A stretch of DNA of 64,000 nucleotides from Nemophila menziesii (GCA_029959085.1 JARWIR010000005.1:34713350-34777349), one strand, 5' to 3'; counted from the first letter of the stretch, positions 1 through 11,402 are shown. The notes: generated by a model not told the origin, from the sequence alone. Numbers and translations are program-made.

Positions 1-745
1 GGCCCTTCCACACCTCCATAGGAGTTTTGAGCTCTATTGACCTGTTTGGACTCCTATTGACTAAGTAAGTAGCTTTGCACAGAGCTTCTCCCCAAAATTC
101 TTTAGGTAGCCCAGAAGTGAAAAGCATGAATCTGACTTTTTCAAGAAGTGTTCTGTTCATTCTTTCTGCCACACCATTTTGTTGTGGTGTGTGTCTAACT
201 GTCCTATGCCTCAAAATTCCATTTGTCTTACAGTAAGAATCAAACTCTAAAATACAAAATTCTAACCCATTATCAGTTCTTAAAACCTTTAAAGCCAAAC
301 CAAATTGATTTTCATCTAAAGACTTCCATTCTTTGATTTTTTGAAAAGTTTCATCTTTTGTTTTAAGTAAGAAAGTCCAAACTCTCCTACTATAATCATC
401 AACCAAAGAGAGAAAGTATTTAAAGTTACCATGAGCATCATACCTCTCAGGACCCCATAGGTCTGCATGAACATATATAAAACAAGCCTTGGATTTATGA
501 GTTCCGGGCTTGAAACTTACCCTATGTTTCTTACTTATAACACATGTTTCACAAAAAGGAAGGTTACCTACTGTGTCTTTTCCAAGCATAACATGTTTGC
601 TAAGTACACCGAGTCCTTGTTGACTCATATGTCCTAGCCTCAAATGCCACTTTTCAGTGGTAGCATGAGATGAAGAATTAGTAACAGAATTCACAGACGC
701 AGAAATATGAGTACCATTAAGAACATACAAGCCAGCATGCTTAGT
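1..745 (-). pseudogene. E0 GAG-pre-integrase and integrase core, partial
   Basis: Conceptual minus-strand translation gives the plant copia integrase core, including the TPQQNG(V)AERMNR-type block coded around 150-190 and the preceding D-containing segments. It continues directly after the protease ORF at 752-1111 but in a broken frame. The product would join retrotransposon cDNA to host DNA. The 3' part of the gene lies outside the window. No single long ORF remains here. Confidence 0.75.
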
Positions 746-751
746 ACCAGT

Positions 752-1111
752 TTAAAGAAATTTAGAACCTTTAGACACATTGGAAACACAACCAAGATCA
801 TCTAAAGCACCCAAAGCCATCAAGTTTCTTTTTAAATCAGGAATATACCTCACATTAGTAAGAACAATGCACTTACCAGAATCCATTTTCCCTATACCTT
901 TTACCTCACAAGTATTGTTATTTCCCATATATACAGTCTCATTGTTCACATAAGTAACATCATTAAATAGTTCAAGTATGGGGAGCATGTGAAAGGTACA
1001 ACCAGAATCAAGTATCTGACTAGCATGATCAGACATATTAGTGGCATTCAGTACTTCAAATACATCATCAGTCTTAGGCACATTAGCAACATTATATTCA
1101 TTAGCATTCAA
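752..1111 (-). pseudogene. E0 aspartic protease fragment
   Basis: Open frame of 119 codons with the copia protease motif LDSGCTFHM near residues 34-42 and the downstream RYIPDLKRNLMALG block typical of the protease/pre-integrase junction. In an intact element this is the middle of one Gag-Pol polyprotein; here stops or frame breaks isolate it from gag (1125-1855) and integrase (1-745). Confidence 0.8.
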
Positions 1112-1124
1112 TTTGTTTTTTAAC

Positions 1125-1855
1125 TTAAAACAATTTTTTTAATTGTCCATCTTTCCCACAATGAAAACACTTCCTAGTTTCTTTATTTTTAGAACTAGTG
1201 GTTTTCTTTCCTTTCTTATTCTTAGCTAATTCAAGATTCAAGGAAGTATTTGTCATAGGGTTCACAAACATGTTGATTCCAGTTCTTTTAAGGGACTTAA
1301 GTTCATTTTCTCTAGGTTTTAGAGTTGTAACAACTTGATCATATTCAGGCATAGTACTAGCATGGAACACATCTTTAACAACTTGGAAAGATTCAGGTAT
1401 AGCATTTAAAAGGATCATACTTTCACTAGTATCATCTAAGGCAATAGTAGTACCTTTAAGCACAAGACACATTTTTGTAAATTCATCTAAATTCTCATCA
1501 ATAGATTTAGAAACATCCATTTTATAATTAAACAAAGAACATTTCAAGAAAGCAAGATTAGAACAGATTTAGAAGCATATAAAGTTTCGAGTTTACCCCA
1601 CAGCTCAAGAGCTGTATCAGCATCATCGACTTGTCGAATGATAGAGTCAGAAAGATTCAAGAAAAGAATGTTGTAGGCCTCTTCTTTAATTTTTTCTTCT
1701 ATATCAAGTTCACCTTCACGCCAATCTTTAATGTCAGCTAGTAATGCACTTCCAACTTTGTGATGAGAGAGTAAGACTCTCATCTTTTTCTGCCAAACCC
1801 CAAAATCCATTTTCCCATCGAATACAGACATATCAATTCGAGTAGAAGTAGTCAT
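1125..1855 (-). pseudogene. E0 gag (nucleocapsid), broken into two frames
   Basis: Two abutting frames, 1544-1855 (N-terminus, starting MTTSTRIDMSVFDGKMDF) and 1125-1547 (C-terminus), together form a Tnt1-like Gag. The N-terminal part has the FDGKMDFGVWQKKM block of UBN2-type gag. The C-terminal part ends in a zinc knuckle start, CFHCGKDG, that is disrupted before its last cysteine. The break around 1545-1555 is a frameshift. Gag would form the virus-like particle. Start chosen: ATG at 1855, about 150 bp inside the primer-binding site. Confidence 0.8.
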
Positions 1856-2005
1856 CGCAAAATACGATTCAAGAACAGAGAAGTTTCAATTTATAAACCC
1901 ACAAGATTAATTAGAAACCCTAAGAATTTCAAGAACCTAGAAAATAAGTGATAGAACCTTTTGATTTGAACACACAGTCTAAAGTACCCAAGATTGAAGA
2001 ATCGA

Positions 2006-2017
2006 GCTCTGATACCA
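2006..2017 (-). other. E0 primer-binding site (tRNA-iMet)
   Basis: On the minus strand this reads TGGTATCAGAGC, the complement of the 3' end of plant initiator-Met tRNA. It sits one base inside the LTR end at 2019. It marks the start of reverse transcription and fixes the orientation of the element. Confidence 0.9.
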
Positions 2018-2018
2018 C

Positions 2019-2605
2019 TGTTGTAATTTTTCCTTTAGATTTAAGTTCCAAATCAAAATACCCAGATAAGAACAATAAGAAAGATTGCGAGAAAATTAAA
2101 GAATACCAAGATTTTTACCGTGGTTCAGTCAGTTTGACCTACATGCACGTTGAGCTCCAATGAGAGTAGCCCAGTCACTATAATGCCACGAGTATTACAA
2201 CGTTTCAGTACACTTCTCAATACAAACTTAAAAGAATCGAATCAATCAAGCTTCAAACCTAAATATCTAACCCTAACTATGAGTATAAGGCTATCCAGTG
2301 ATTAATCAAGATGCTTATCACAAATTACAAGAGATATATCAATACCATAAGCTAAGCTATCGATTACAAGGAAAACCAGAGGTTAAACTCTGTAAAAACT
2401 AGGGTTTCGAATGAGAGAGGTGAGAGAGAGTTGTGAGCGTGAAGAGAATGGGTTATGACTCTGGTCAACCCTTCTATTTATATGAGACAGAAGAAAGGAT
2501 CAAATATGCGTCGTCGGATCTTTAATCAACCTCAAGGGATAAGATAGTGCCACGTCACCACGAGATTAATAAAGGGTCAAACAGCTTGATCTACACTTCA
2601 CCACA
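2019..2605 (-). repeat. E0 5' LTR
   Basis: The LTR starts at TG (2019) next to the primer-binding site. Its other end is placed at a CA near 2605; 2621 is equally possible. A TATA-like TATAAATAG on the minus strand lies at about 2473-2486. No second LTR is in the window, so the outer border is an estimate. Confidence 0.6.
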
Positions 2606-2618
2606 TATATAATGTACC

Positions 2619-2633
<15 letters not shown>

Positions 2634-2694
<61 letters not shown>
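2634..2694. repeat. (AT)n microsatellite
   Basis: About 60 bases of nearly pure TA dinucleotide with one CA interruption, directly outside the E0 LTR. Confidence 0.95.
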
Positions 2695-2697
<3 letters not shown>

Positions 2698-2977
2698 ATA
2701 ATTTTGAAAAATTGTAAAAGAGATGAGATAGATTAAGTTAAAAATAATTCAATTTTTTTTACCTTTTAATTTATATTCTTCGCTAAGCCGGGTTGATGAT
2801 GGTGGAGAATAGTCCACGAGTGGCGGCGGTTTTCTTGTGCAGGCGAACGGCTTATGGGAAGGTGAGAGAGTCGCTCAGCGGCTTGTTGAAAAAGTGATAG
2901 AGTAGGTGGTCAGAGGAGCTTTAAGAAGTTTGAAGTTTTGTTTTTTGGGGTTATTGTTGAAAACATCCTGCTTAAAC
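2695..2977. other. unassigned intergenic stretch
   Basis: AT-rich sequence with a GC-richer patch around 2785-2930. No ORF of note and no recognisable repeat; it could be a scrap of a host or captured gene. Confidence 0.4.
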
Positions 2978-3708
2978 TCTCTAATTGTTTTTTTATGCCT
3001 TCAATAATCTTATTTATAAAAAAATGCCTAATGAAATAATTATTTATAGAAAACATCCCCTTTATATTTTCTATACCTTTATTAATTCCATCACATGCGC
3101 GCGTCCGTGAAATTTTTTTAAAATCGTCATAACTAATTCAAAAAAAATCAGAAAATTAAAAAAAAAATATTTTTGAATAAATCTAATTAATATTTACGTC
3201 TATGAATTTTTTTGATTTTTTTTGAATTTTTTTAATTTTTTCGAATTTTTTTAATTTTTTTTTCGCAGACACGGAATTCCATGTTTTAAACATGGAATTC
3301 CATGTTTTAAACCGTGAAATAAACATGAAATTCCATGTTTTAAACATGAAATTCCATGTTTCAAACATGAAATTCCATGTTTTAAACATGGAATTTCGTG
3401 TCTGCGAAAAAAAAATATTAAAAAAATCAAAAAAAATCAAAAAAAATCAAAAAATTCAGAAAATTCCGAAAAAAATCATAGACATAAATATTAATTTGAT
3501 TTATCCAAATATAATTTTTTTTGATTTTTTCGATTTTTTTTGAATTAGTTATGACGATTTTAAAAAAAATTCACGGACGCGCGCGTGTTTATTAGTTTTT
3601 TTCTTATTTTTTAATTGTTAATTATAAGGGGGCTGTTTTCAATAAATATTTTTTTCTAGGCACTTTTTTCTAAATAAGTTTTTTAATAGGCATCAATCAA
3701 CAATTGGC
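2978..3708. mobile_element. foldback (palindromic) MITE-like element
   Basis: The two halves are inverted copies of each other. CACATGCGCGCGTCCGTGAA at about 3093 pairs with its reverse complement ending about 3588. The AAATGCCTA and AAAACATCCCC blocks (3020-3060) pair with 3620-3672, and CTAATTGTTTTTTTATGCC (2980) pairs imperfectly with 3685-3708. The centre (about 3275-3400) is an array of short palindromes of the type TTCCATGTTTTAAACATG. It has no coding capacity; the ORFs here are shadows of the palindrome. Non-autonomous DNA element, superfamily not determined. Confidence 0.75.
3275..3405. repeat. array of short palindromes (core of foldback element)
   Basis: Six or so imperfect tandem units of about 18-20 bp, each containing the palindrome CATGTTTTAAACATG flanked by GAATTCC or GAAATTCC. 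The array lies exactly at the symmetry centre of the larger inverted repeat. Confidence 0.8.
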
Positions 3709-3786
3709 TCTTGTTTTTTTATATATATTATTACCTGCTAGCTTACTTTTAAAAATAAGATAACATCTCTCCTCCCATATAACTAA

Positions 3787-3800
3787 AATGGCTCTTTTAA
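3787..3800. repeat. SINE target-site duplication, left copy
   Basis: AATGGCTCTTTTAA, identical to the copy at 4052-4065 after the poly(A) tail. Confidence 0.9.
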
Positions 3801-4051
3801 CCATTGGGACTAGCTCAATGGCCAGGATGCCTGTCTCTCATCTAGGAGATACAGGGTTCGAATCCCCTCAGCCTTGTTATTTCTTGAGCCCTCAAAGGGG
3901 GTAAGCAAGAGGTGCAAGGTTCGAGTCCCCTCCCTGAACATGGGTAACCTGTTCTGATTAAATGGGAGTATGCATGAGGAGGCGTGTATATTTCCTATGG
4001 GAATAGTCGTGGTGCGCGTAAGCTGGCCCGGACACCCATACATCTAAAAAA
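3801..4051 (+). mobile_element. tRNA-derived SINE with poly(A) tail
   Basis: The head has Pol III promoter boxes: A-box-like TAGCTCAATGGCC near 3811 and B box GGTTCGAATCC near 3853. The body ends with GGTGCGCGTAAGCTGGCCC, a 3' motif that from memory matches the domain shared by many angiosperm SINEs, followed by A8. A direct repeat of AATGGCTCTTTTAA flanks it (3787-3800 and 4052-4065). It does not code for protein and would have been mobilised by a LINE reverse transcriptase. Confidence 0.9.
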
Positions 4052-4065
4052 AATGGCTCTTTTAA
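4052..4065. repeat. SINE target-site duplication, right copy
   Basis: Exact repeat of 3787-3800. Perfect identity suggests a fairly recent insertion. Confidence 0.9.
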
Positions 4066-4493
4066 ATTCATTTTGTTTATATAATTGAAAACATTGTGAA
4101 TAATGAAACATGAAATCTCCAAATAATCCCTTCATCATCATCAACACCAATTTCTACACCATCAACCATAAAAAAGAGCAATGAGAAAATAATATAAAAC
4201 TAAAATGTTTGAAAATAATATATATAAAACCTCTGAATCATTTATTCGACATCAATAAAAAACTATTTGATATTAAATCAACTGGAATAGAACACTCGAA
4301 GAACATAATTTAAGATAAAAAATTCTTTTTAAATGAATTTAAGATTAAAAAATCAGTTTTTTTACCTTAAATTTTTTATTCGTAAGCCTATTCTTGTTAA
4401 TGATAGAAATTAGTGTTTTTATGATGATGAGATGAATTTAAGGTTTTATATTTCATTATTTTTCAATCTTTTTGGTTATATACTTTTTGTTTT

Positions 4494-4494
<1 letters not shown>
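4066..4494. other. AT-rich intergenic, nothing recognised
   Basis: Low-complexity AT-rich sequence without a supported gene or repeat. Confidence 0.5.
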
Positions 4495-4524
<30 letters not shown>

Positions 4525-4632
4525 AAGAAGAAGAAGAAGAAGAAGAAGAAGAAGAAGAAGAAGAAGAAGAAGAAGAAGAAGAAGAAGAAGAAGAAGAAGA
4601 AGAAGAAGAAGAAGAAGAAGAAGAAGAAGAAG
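4495..4632. repeat. (AAG)46 trinucleotide microsatellite
   Basis: 138 bases of pure AAG/GAA without interruption. The apparent poly-Lys and poly-Arg ORFs here are artefacts of it. GAA/TTC tracts are polypurine/polypyrimidine and can form triplexes. Confidence 0.98.
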
Positions 4633-5440
4633 GGTAGCTGGTTTTCGTAATTTTTTTATTTATATATTATTATTATTTGATTAATAAATTAATTTTTTTA
4701 TATATAATTGTGAAAATATTTAGGAATCATATAGTATAGTTTAGGGCAAGTTTATTTTGTTCAGGGGAAGTTTCACATTTAGAGAAAAAGTTCAGGGGAT
4801 GTATCAGTCATCCGCCCTTTACTATAGTTGAAGAATGTGGGAAACAACTCACATACGATATAGTACGCACACAATATCTAAATATCAAGGTGTACCAGTA
4901 TTATGCACACTAAACAAGTGTGTTGGCATATAGCTTCTAGATTGTTTTTATGTGACAAATTATCGTGTAATCAAGCGTTATACCTATCCTCTTGCTTTCT
5001 TTCATATCTTCCATCATCAAAACTATTGTGGACAACTTGATTTTATCCGTCATCTTTAATCTTATATTGCTTAAATTTTATTTCCTACTTCTAAAGGATA
5101 TATATTCTTATGTGTTGCACTTCAACTTTGAGCTTAACTTCAATCAAGGCTCCAAAATACTTTCTAAACACTTCTCTAGTTAAAAGCATTCCATTTTGGT
5201 AATCATAGCATGATTTTAATTGTACTTTCTTGAGACTATTTTTGTGCAAATGCTTTTAATCATATAGGTGTCTACATTAAGAATTATTCTTCAAGTTAGA
5301 CTACAAATTTTCTTAAAATACCACTACGTACAACTTTTGTGAATAATTTTTTTTTTCATTTGAGAATCACATCAAAGTTCATATTAAAATAACAAAAGCA
5401 ATTTTGTCATATGCCAAACTTATGAAAATGGGCACCCGCT
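4633..5440. other. intergenic, nothing recognised
   Basis: AT-rich. Short ORFs such as 4992-5183 have no similarity I recognise. Confidence 0.4.
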
Positions 5441-5499
5441 TTGAGAAAACGTCAACCCGAATTAGAAATTTATAAATCCGGTCTTGACAAGCATCATCC

Positions 5500-6880
5500 C
5501 GAGTTCAAGATTTATTTTATCATTACAAATCAGGATTCCGGTGTTGAAAGCAAACTGTCATTCCGGTTCACAAAGCGTCATATCACTCTCTTATCTTACG
5601 ACAATGTTTTTTGTGCCACCTCAGAATGTAAACATTTGTTCTAGCAGTGCCACGTGGAATATAGTCATTGGGGAGAAAACCGTCAACCTAGTTCGAGAAT
5701 CTGTCATTCCGCTCATTCCATTTTAAAAGCAAAAAGGACACATAACTGTTGGAAGTCTTTTGACTATAAGTATGAGCTATTGGGAATTTTTCTAACTCAC
5801 CTCTTGAAGAAAAAATTGATCAACACTTTATCCACCACTTCATGATAGTATTCACAATCTTTATTCTTCGTTATATATCAAAATCAAGCTTAGAGCCTTC
5901 ATCCATATCAACTTAAGTAGGATTTCAACTTCAATCTTATCTTTCACATCAACTCAAAGAGAAGATTAAAATCAGCTTAAACTAAATCAACTCTCAAGTA
6001 TTTCAACTTCAATCGTCAACCTATATCAACTCAAAAGGAGTCTACAATCCATATTTTATATTTGCTCATCAAGTAGCACAATTAATTGGTTGTAATAATC
6101 ATCTAACAACTTAGGGTATAAATCTTTATCTACGTTTAAAAATAAGGAGTTTTATAGTTTAAGACAGAACCTTGTCAAAATCTAACATGTTGTACTTTAA
6201 CCATTAAAAGTCTTATTAGGTTGTAACTTAACCGTCAAAAGTCTTAGAAGTTTTTAGTTTGTGGTTTAGCCAAGAAAAACCTCTTTGTACCGGTTTGTAT
6301 TTCAGCTGGAAGAAATATCAAGGAGTTTAGTGGAGTAGTTTAAAAATCCTATGTGGATTACCCTAGGTAGTGGATGTAAGGAAACCTAACCACTATAAAT
6401 GGTCGTGTATCTTTTTTCCCTTATCCTTCAATTATTGCTTGAATTCTAATATTTATACTTGCTTTCTAACCATATGCTTTTTTGACTCCTTTAGTATGTG
6501 TTAGATTAGCTTTAGAGAATCCCTCATACTTAGGACCTTTAATGGCTTGACCTTATGTTTCTACCGTAGTGGGAGAACTTAACTAGTATAAAGATAATAC
6601 TCTAGCTAACCTTATCTTAAGCTTAGCTCCACTACCCATTTTCTCATCTTAGTTGAGACCTTGGCTTCCTACCTTCCTTTATCCAGCATCTATCTTCTCG
6701 TAACACTTAACTTCCACATTCATAACTCTTAAAAACACCCTTAGTATCATATCATAAGATTTTGTCATATACCTTTGTTTAGAAGTCTTTTTATTTTTAT
6801 TAGACGAAAATTATATTAGTGTCCGTTCTATTAACCCCCTATGACTAACAAAGTGTTCATTCAAAAATACCTCATTTGAC
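5500..6880 (+). mobile_element. decayed Sirevirus-like LTR (approximate borders)
   Basis: The block at 6365-6410, with TAGTGGATGTAAGGAAACC followed by AACCACTATAAA, closely parallels the transcript-start region of the E3 LTR read on its minus strand (E3 52360-52420). Further upstream, around 5500-5720, are TCATTCCGG-type motifs, as in Sirevirus LTRs. Neither LTR end nor any coding region can be defined, so this is an old solo LTR or fragment. Confidence 0.45.
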
Positions 6881-6894
6881 CAAATCTGGGTTGG

Positions 6895-7565
6895 TGTTGA
6901 CCGTAGATCCTTCAAGATGGGATACATGATCAGCTGCTTGATTCACGGTTCCATTCCGATCTTGAATCTCCAAGTCAAATTCTTGAAAAAGTAAGACTCA
7001 TATAATAAGATGCGGCTTCACGTCCTTCTTCTCATTGAGGTACTTGATCACCGAGTGGTCCCGGAATCGAAAAACCTTCATTCCAGGATATAGGAACAAA
7101 ACTTGGTGTAAGCACACCATGACTAACGACTCCATCTCGGTGACGATATAGTTTAATTGAGCTCCGGGGAAGGTCTTCCTTACATAGTAAGGACTCCATC
7201 TTTGTACTTTCGTTGATCCAAGATAGCTCCCATAGCTAAATCACTTGCGTTGCACATAATCTCAAACGAAAGATTCCAATCAATGAGTGTGACAATAGGT
7301 GTGGAGTTGAGCCTTTCCTTTAACGCCAAGAACGTCGCTATGCAAGTCTCGACAAATTGGAAAGATATTTCCTTTACGAGTAGGTTCAAATGGGCTTGGC
7401 GATATTCGAGAAGTCTTTAATGAAACACGGTAGAATCACACGTGTCCGAGAAAGCTTCTCACACCTTTGACATATACCAGACATGGTAAAGTGTACACTT
7501 AATATGTGTACAATCAACCTCCATAGCTTTGCTAGAAACCTTGTGTCCTAACATAACCAATTCTC
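6895..7565 (-). pseudogene. Ty3/gypsy reverse transcriptase / RNase H fragment
   Basis: Minus-strand translation gives, in order but in broken frames: an RT C-terminal block (EKCHSMVRELVMLGHKVSSK, about 7500-7560), the RNase H start FEIMCNASDLAMGAILDQRK in the ORF at 7180-7389, and a later block FRDHSVIKYLNEK (about 7020-7060). These are Ty3/gypsy landmarks; the EKCH/LGH spelling is closest to Athila/Tat types, as judged by eye. No LTR is assignable. Old, internally deleted relic. Confidence 0.8.
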
Positions 7566-7663
7566 GAACCATGGAGTGACATTTCTCCTAACTAAGTCTT
7601 ATATATAGTTCTATAAGACCTAATATCTAGACTAGGAAGACTACTATATATTTAGGTAAAATA

Positions 7664-8149
7664 GGAGCTAATACTTAGGTTTTGGGGCAACCTTGGGCGG
7701 GGCTGTAGGGCAGGTCCACTCTTAGACATTTGGCAAAAATGGGATAGATATGGAGGTTGGGAGTAGCGATGGAAATGCAAAATCAGATGCATAAAGTGTA
7801 TCTCTGTTGTGGTTTTATGAACCTTGGGATTATTGTTTGCTGATTTAGTTCCAATTCTTCAATTTTTAGTAAAATTTATGGATACAAATATATATATGAA
7901 CAGTGACGGGTTGTTCAAATAGAGCATTCCCATGAAAATTTTAGTATGAAATTTTGGAGGTGCAGGAAGTGAATACTGAACAATACATACAACATATAAC
8001 TTTTTGGTAAAACGGCTTGAGCGGAAGTAGCATGACGTGTACAATGTGGTGCTAGAGGTTCCAAAAATTTACAAGAGTGTGGATAAAGTCGTTTTTATCA
8101 ACTCTCTACCATTATCGAAGTGGAAATTGGAAACGTTATATTAGATATG
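7664..8149. repeat. tandem host duplication unit A, segment 1
   Basis: Aligns colinearly, with few mismatches, to 29393-29887 in unit B. It is the sequence downstream (3') of the DC1 gene in both units. In unit A the alignment stops exactly at the E1 insertion point (8149) and resumes at 15615. No gene recognised inside. Confidence 0.9.
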
Positions 8150-8604
8150 TGTTACCTATGAATTAAAGAGTTAAGGTTTTAGACAAACCTCTTACGCAGC
8201 GGATTGATGATTTCTGAATTCTTACTTTCTTTAATTCTTGCTTTCTGATCGTGAACTTAATTACTAGAATTAAGCCCTTTGTTTTCACCACCTAAGAGTC
8301 TATGAATTTTGTCGTATAATGGAATAAGAGAAGGAATTTTTGCTGAAGAATTTTTGTGTGTTGTGAAGCTGTATTGAAGATGGAGTAGGAGACTCCTATT
8401 TATAGAGTTCATGAAGCGTTGGTTTATTAACTGATAATAAACCACCTTCCCATTATCTCCACCCCAAGCACTATCTTAGTGGGTAAGTTATTTCAGTTAA
8501 ACCCAGGTAACTTCCTTACTAACTTCCCAGAGTACGTGCATGTCAAACCCATCATGGGTGACATGGAAATAAAATTAATATATTAATTTATTTTATTTCT
8601 TTCA
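8150..8604 (-). repeat. E1 3' LTR
   Basis: Starts TGTTACCTATGAATT and ends TTTCTTTCA. Pairs with 15162-15609. On the minus strand the preceding bases TAGTGGGAGAA form the polypurine tract. Confidence 0.95.
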
Positions 8605-8615
8605 TTCTCCCACTA
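8605..8615 (-). other. E1 polypurine tract
   Basis: Minus strand TAGTGGGAGAA abuts the 3' LTR; it primes plus-strand DNA synthesis. The same tract occurs in E2. Confidence 0.75.
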
Positions 8616-9750
8616 GCACATGATGGGGTTACCATCATACTATTACGTGCATCACAATGTTCCATACATCAAAATTTCTCAAAATTCTCTCATATACACA
8701 CTACTACAATAATTCATCATACTTGACATATAGGTCGTGCGACCGACAAGCATACGAGCATATGTTACTATTAACCTGTTAGGGTACATAGTTGCTCAAA
8801 TGAAATCTCATTCCTTACGTATCTTGTAGTACCCCAGACTAACAATATGTTGTATCACATTACAGTAACTCTGACCCATTCAAATATATATCACAACTTC
8901 TGTGTGAAAAAAAGTTCACTATCATTTCGTTTATATGTCTCACTATCATGTTATAGTCCGTATTGATTTACATGATCGGTTAACCTGCAAGCACACATTT
9001 GATACACAATTCTAGTCTTCCCTTTACACTTATATCCTTTTATATTGATTAGGTTGCTTTCCCAAACATACCCCATTAGACCGAATCACTCATGATCATT
9101 GGTAATGTGTTCAAATTAGCATACACCTAATCAAAATATCAAGATATAGTCAAAAGTAATAAGGGCACAAATCAAAGGCATCACACAGTGAAGAAACATG
9201 GATCAATTCTTCACTTTCTTTTGGTCGAAAGCACACGTGGTATGACAAACGTGTTATGGTATTATTCATATATCTCAAACTGTATGTCACAATTTTACAA
9301 ATACCATACAAATATATAATTAGACAAGTCTCGTTGCCTAAGATGAATTCTTCGATCGATCAACCCTTCTATGAAATCAATCAAGCAACTCATATCTGGC
9401 TATTATAGACTAAGTAGATAGTGGGATTCTACTTCGATCATAATATAAGCTTAACATGGTTTATCCATGTTTATGATCTTATCTTAACACTTAGTTAAGG
9501 CGACTATCTTAACTCAAGTTATCTTAAGGGTTCTTCACTACTATGAGTTAGTCTCATCTTTGCGCACTTTTTATGCCAAAGGCGATTGCCCGTGTGACAG
9601 GGCCAATCTCAGTCTATAGGACATACATACTTACAAAATCACACGCAATATAATATATATCAAACATGATACTATTAAAATAAAAATTAAATAAACATAC
9701 TAATGGAAATATATACATAGAATGCACATAAACTAGCAATAATTCGTACA
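8616..9750 (-). other. E1 1.1-kb non-coding region between pol and 3' LTR
   Basis: No ORF survives here, yet the sequence is colinear and highly similar to the equivalent stretch of E2 (16439-17603), with almost the same length. Its similarity looks as high as that of the pol region. It may contain packaging or 3'-end signals, or a long-dead gene; no domain recognised. Confidence 0.7.
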
Positions 9751-10830
9751 TTATATCTTGCTTAATCCTATAGATCTAACATGATCCATGAATACATCCC
9801 TTGGGATAGCCTTTGTGAATGGATCAGCAAGCATATTGCGAGTGGGTATATATTGCAAAGTAACATCCTTTTGTGCAATTATATCTCTAACAAAGTTATA
9901 CTTTATATCAATGTGTTTGGTCTTGATGTGATATTTTGGATCTTTCACATAAGCCATTGCAGCTTGACTATCACAGTATATTGTTATTGGACTCCCACTA
10001 TCACCAGAGAATCCTAAATGTTCAAAGAACCTTTTTAACCAAACAGCCTCCTGAACCGCAGCTGAGCATGCTACAAATTCAGCTTCCATAGTTGACAAAG
10101 CTGCACAGGTTTGTTTCTTGCTACTCCACGAGATTGCGCAATTATTTAGCAAGAAAACATAACCTGAAGTGGATTTACGCCCATCTATATCACCAGCCCA
10201 ATCAGCGTCTGTATATCCCTCTAGGCGTAATTTATCTCCTCGAAAGCATAAGGCATGATCTTTGGTGCCTTTTAGGTATCTCAATATCCTTTTCACTGCT
10301 TTCAAATTCTCTTGTCCCGGGTTAGATTGAAAACGACTAACTAAACCTACTACATAACAAATGTCTGGTCTCGTACACATCATAACATACATAAGACTAC
10401 CAATGGCACTAGAATATGGTACTGTTGACATTTTCTGTTTCTCTTCTGTAGTACTAGGACACATGTCGAGAGTTAAGTTTATTCCCTTTGCTACAGGAGT
10501 GTCAATGGAATTGCACGTAGTCATACCAAAGCGCTCAAGTACATTCATGATGTAAGGTTCTTGAGATAAAGATAATAGTCTTCTAGACCTATCTCTATGA
10601 ATCTTAACACCAAGAATATAATTTGCTTCTCCCATATCTTTCATATCGAATTGAGAAGCTAGCCACTCCTTATTAGCTTGAATAAACTCATTATCGTTCC
10701 CAGCTAATAGAATGTCATCCACATATAGAGATAAAATCATGAAATTTTTCTTGGAACGTTTAATATAAACACAGTGGTCTTCACTTATCATCTCAAATCC
10801 ATTTGACGAGATGACTTCATGAAATCTCAA
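9751..10830 (-). pseudogene. E1 reverse transcriptase C-terminus and RNase H
   Basis: 359 codons. RT active site LYVDDILLAG near residues 36-45, the RYLKGT connection block, then RNase H with GYTDADWAGD, STMEAEF and YCDSQAA carrying the acidic residues. Ends with the copia terminus NMLADPFTKAIPRDVF. Intact apart from the upstream nonsense codon. Confidence 0.95.
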
Positions 10831-10833
10831 ATT

Positions 10834-11256
10834 TCACTGTCTCGAGGCTTGATTAAGACCATAGATTGATTTCAATAATCTACATACTTTGTTCTCTTGA
10901 TCTTTTGCAACGAAATCCGAGGGTTGTTCCATGAAAATTACCTCTTCTAAATCTCCATTTAGAAATGCAGTTTTAACATCCATTTGCTGCAACTCCAGAT
11001 CGAGATGCGCCACTATAGCTAAAATAAGACGTATTGAGGTAAATCTAACAACAGGAGAAAAGGTTTCCTCAAAATCTATTCCTTCCCGTTGAGTATAGCC
11101 TTTCGCTACCAAGCGAGCTTTATACCTGTCAATGGAATTGTCAGGTTTCCTCTTTATTTTGAGAACCCATTTGTTCCCAATTGCCTTACGTTCTTTCGGG
11201 AGATCAACCAGTTCCCATACCTGGTTTTTCTTCATCGACTCCATTTCTTCTTCCAT
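10834..11256 (-). pseudogene. E1 reverse transcriptase, N-terminal part
   Basis: 140 codons with the copia RT landmarks WELVDLPKERKAIGNKWVLK, KARLVAKGYTQREGIDFEETF and QMDVKTAFLNGDLEE, ending at RLLKSIYGLNQASRQ just before TGA, where E2 retains TGG. Part of RVT_2. Confidence 0.95.
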
Positions 11257-11402
11257 TGCTTTTCTCCATTCATTATTAGCAGGACATGAAAGTGCTTCAT
11301 TAACTGTTCGAGGTTCTTCTTCGTCTTGTGGATTATCATAAAGACTTCTCCTTCGATTTCAAATCGACGATGATGAACTAAACCTCTAGAACTTCTCTTA
11401 AG

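Larger units (their letters stand above)
1..2605 (-). mobile_element. Ty1/copia retrotransposon E0, 5' part (truncated by window edge)
   Basis: Minus-strand copia element read from its 5' LTR (about 2019-2605) through the primer-binding site, gag, protease and integrase, leaving the window at position 1 inside integrase; RT and RNase H lie outside. Domain order gag-PR-INT is the Ty1/copia order. The gag start and the protease region resemble the Tnt1/Tork type, which is inferred by eye. Several frame breaks split the polyprotein, so it is a decayed copy. Its left end is not visible, so no TSD can be checked. Confidence 0.85.

Noticed and set aside
3183..3543. ORFs on both strands with MEFHVLN-type repeats
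   Set aside because: Mirror products of the palindromic foldback core; no independent coding evidence.
4432..4684. ORFs of poly-Lys and poly-Arg
   Set aside because: Created entirely by the AAG microsatellite in two frames.
7859..8044. 61-codon minus-strand ORF, and the related ORF at 29366-29557
   Set aside because: Lies in duplicated non-coding flank; frames are not preserved between units A and B.
8257..8445. 62-codon ORF repeated at 15269-15457
   Set aside because: It is within both E1 LTRs, so it appears twice; not a gene.
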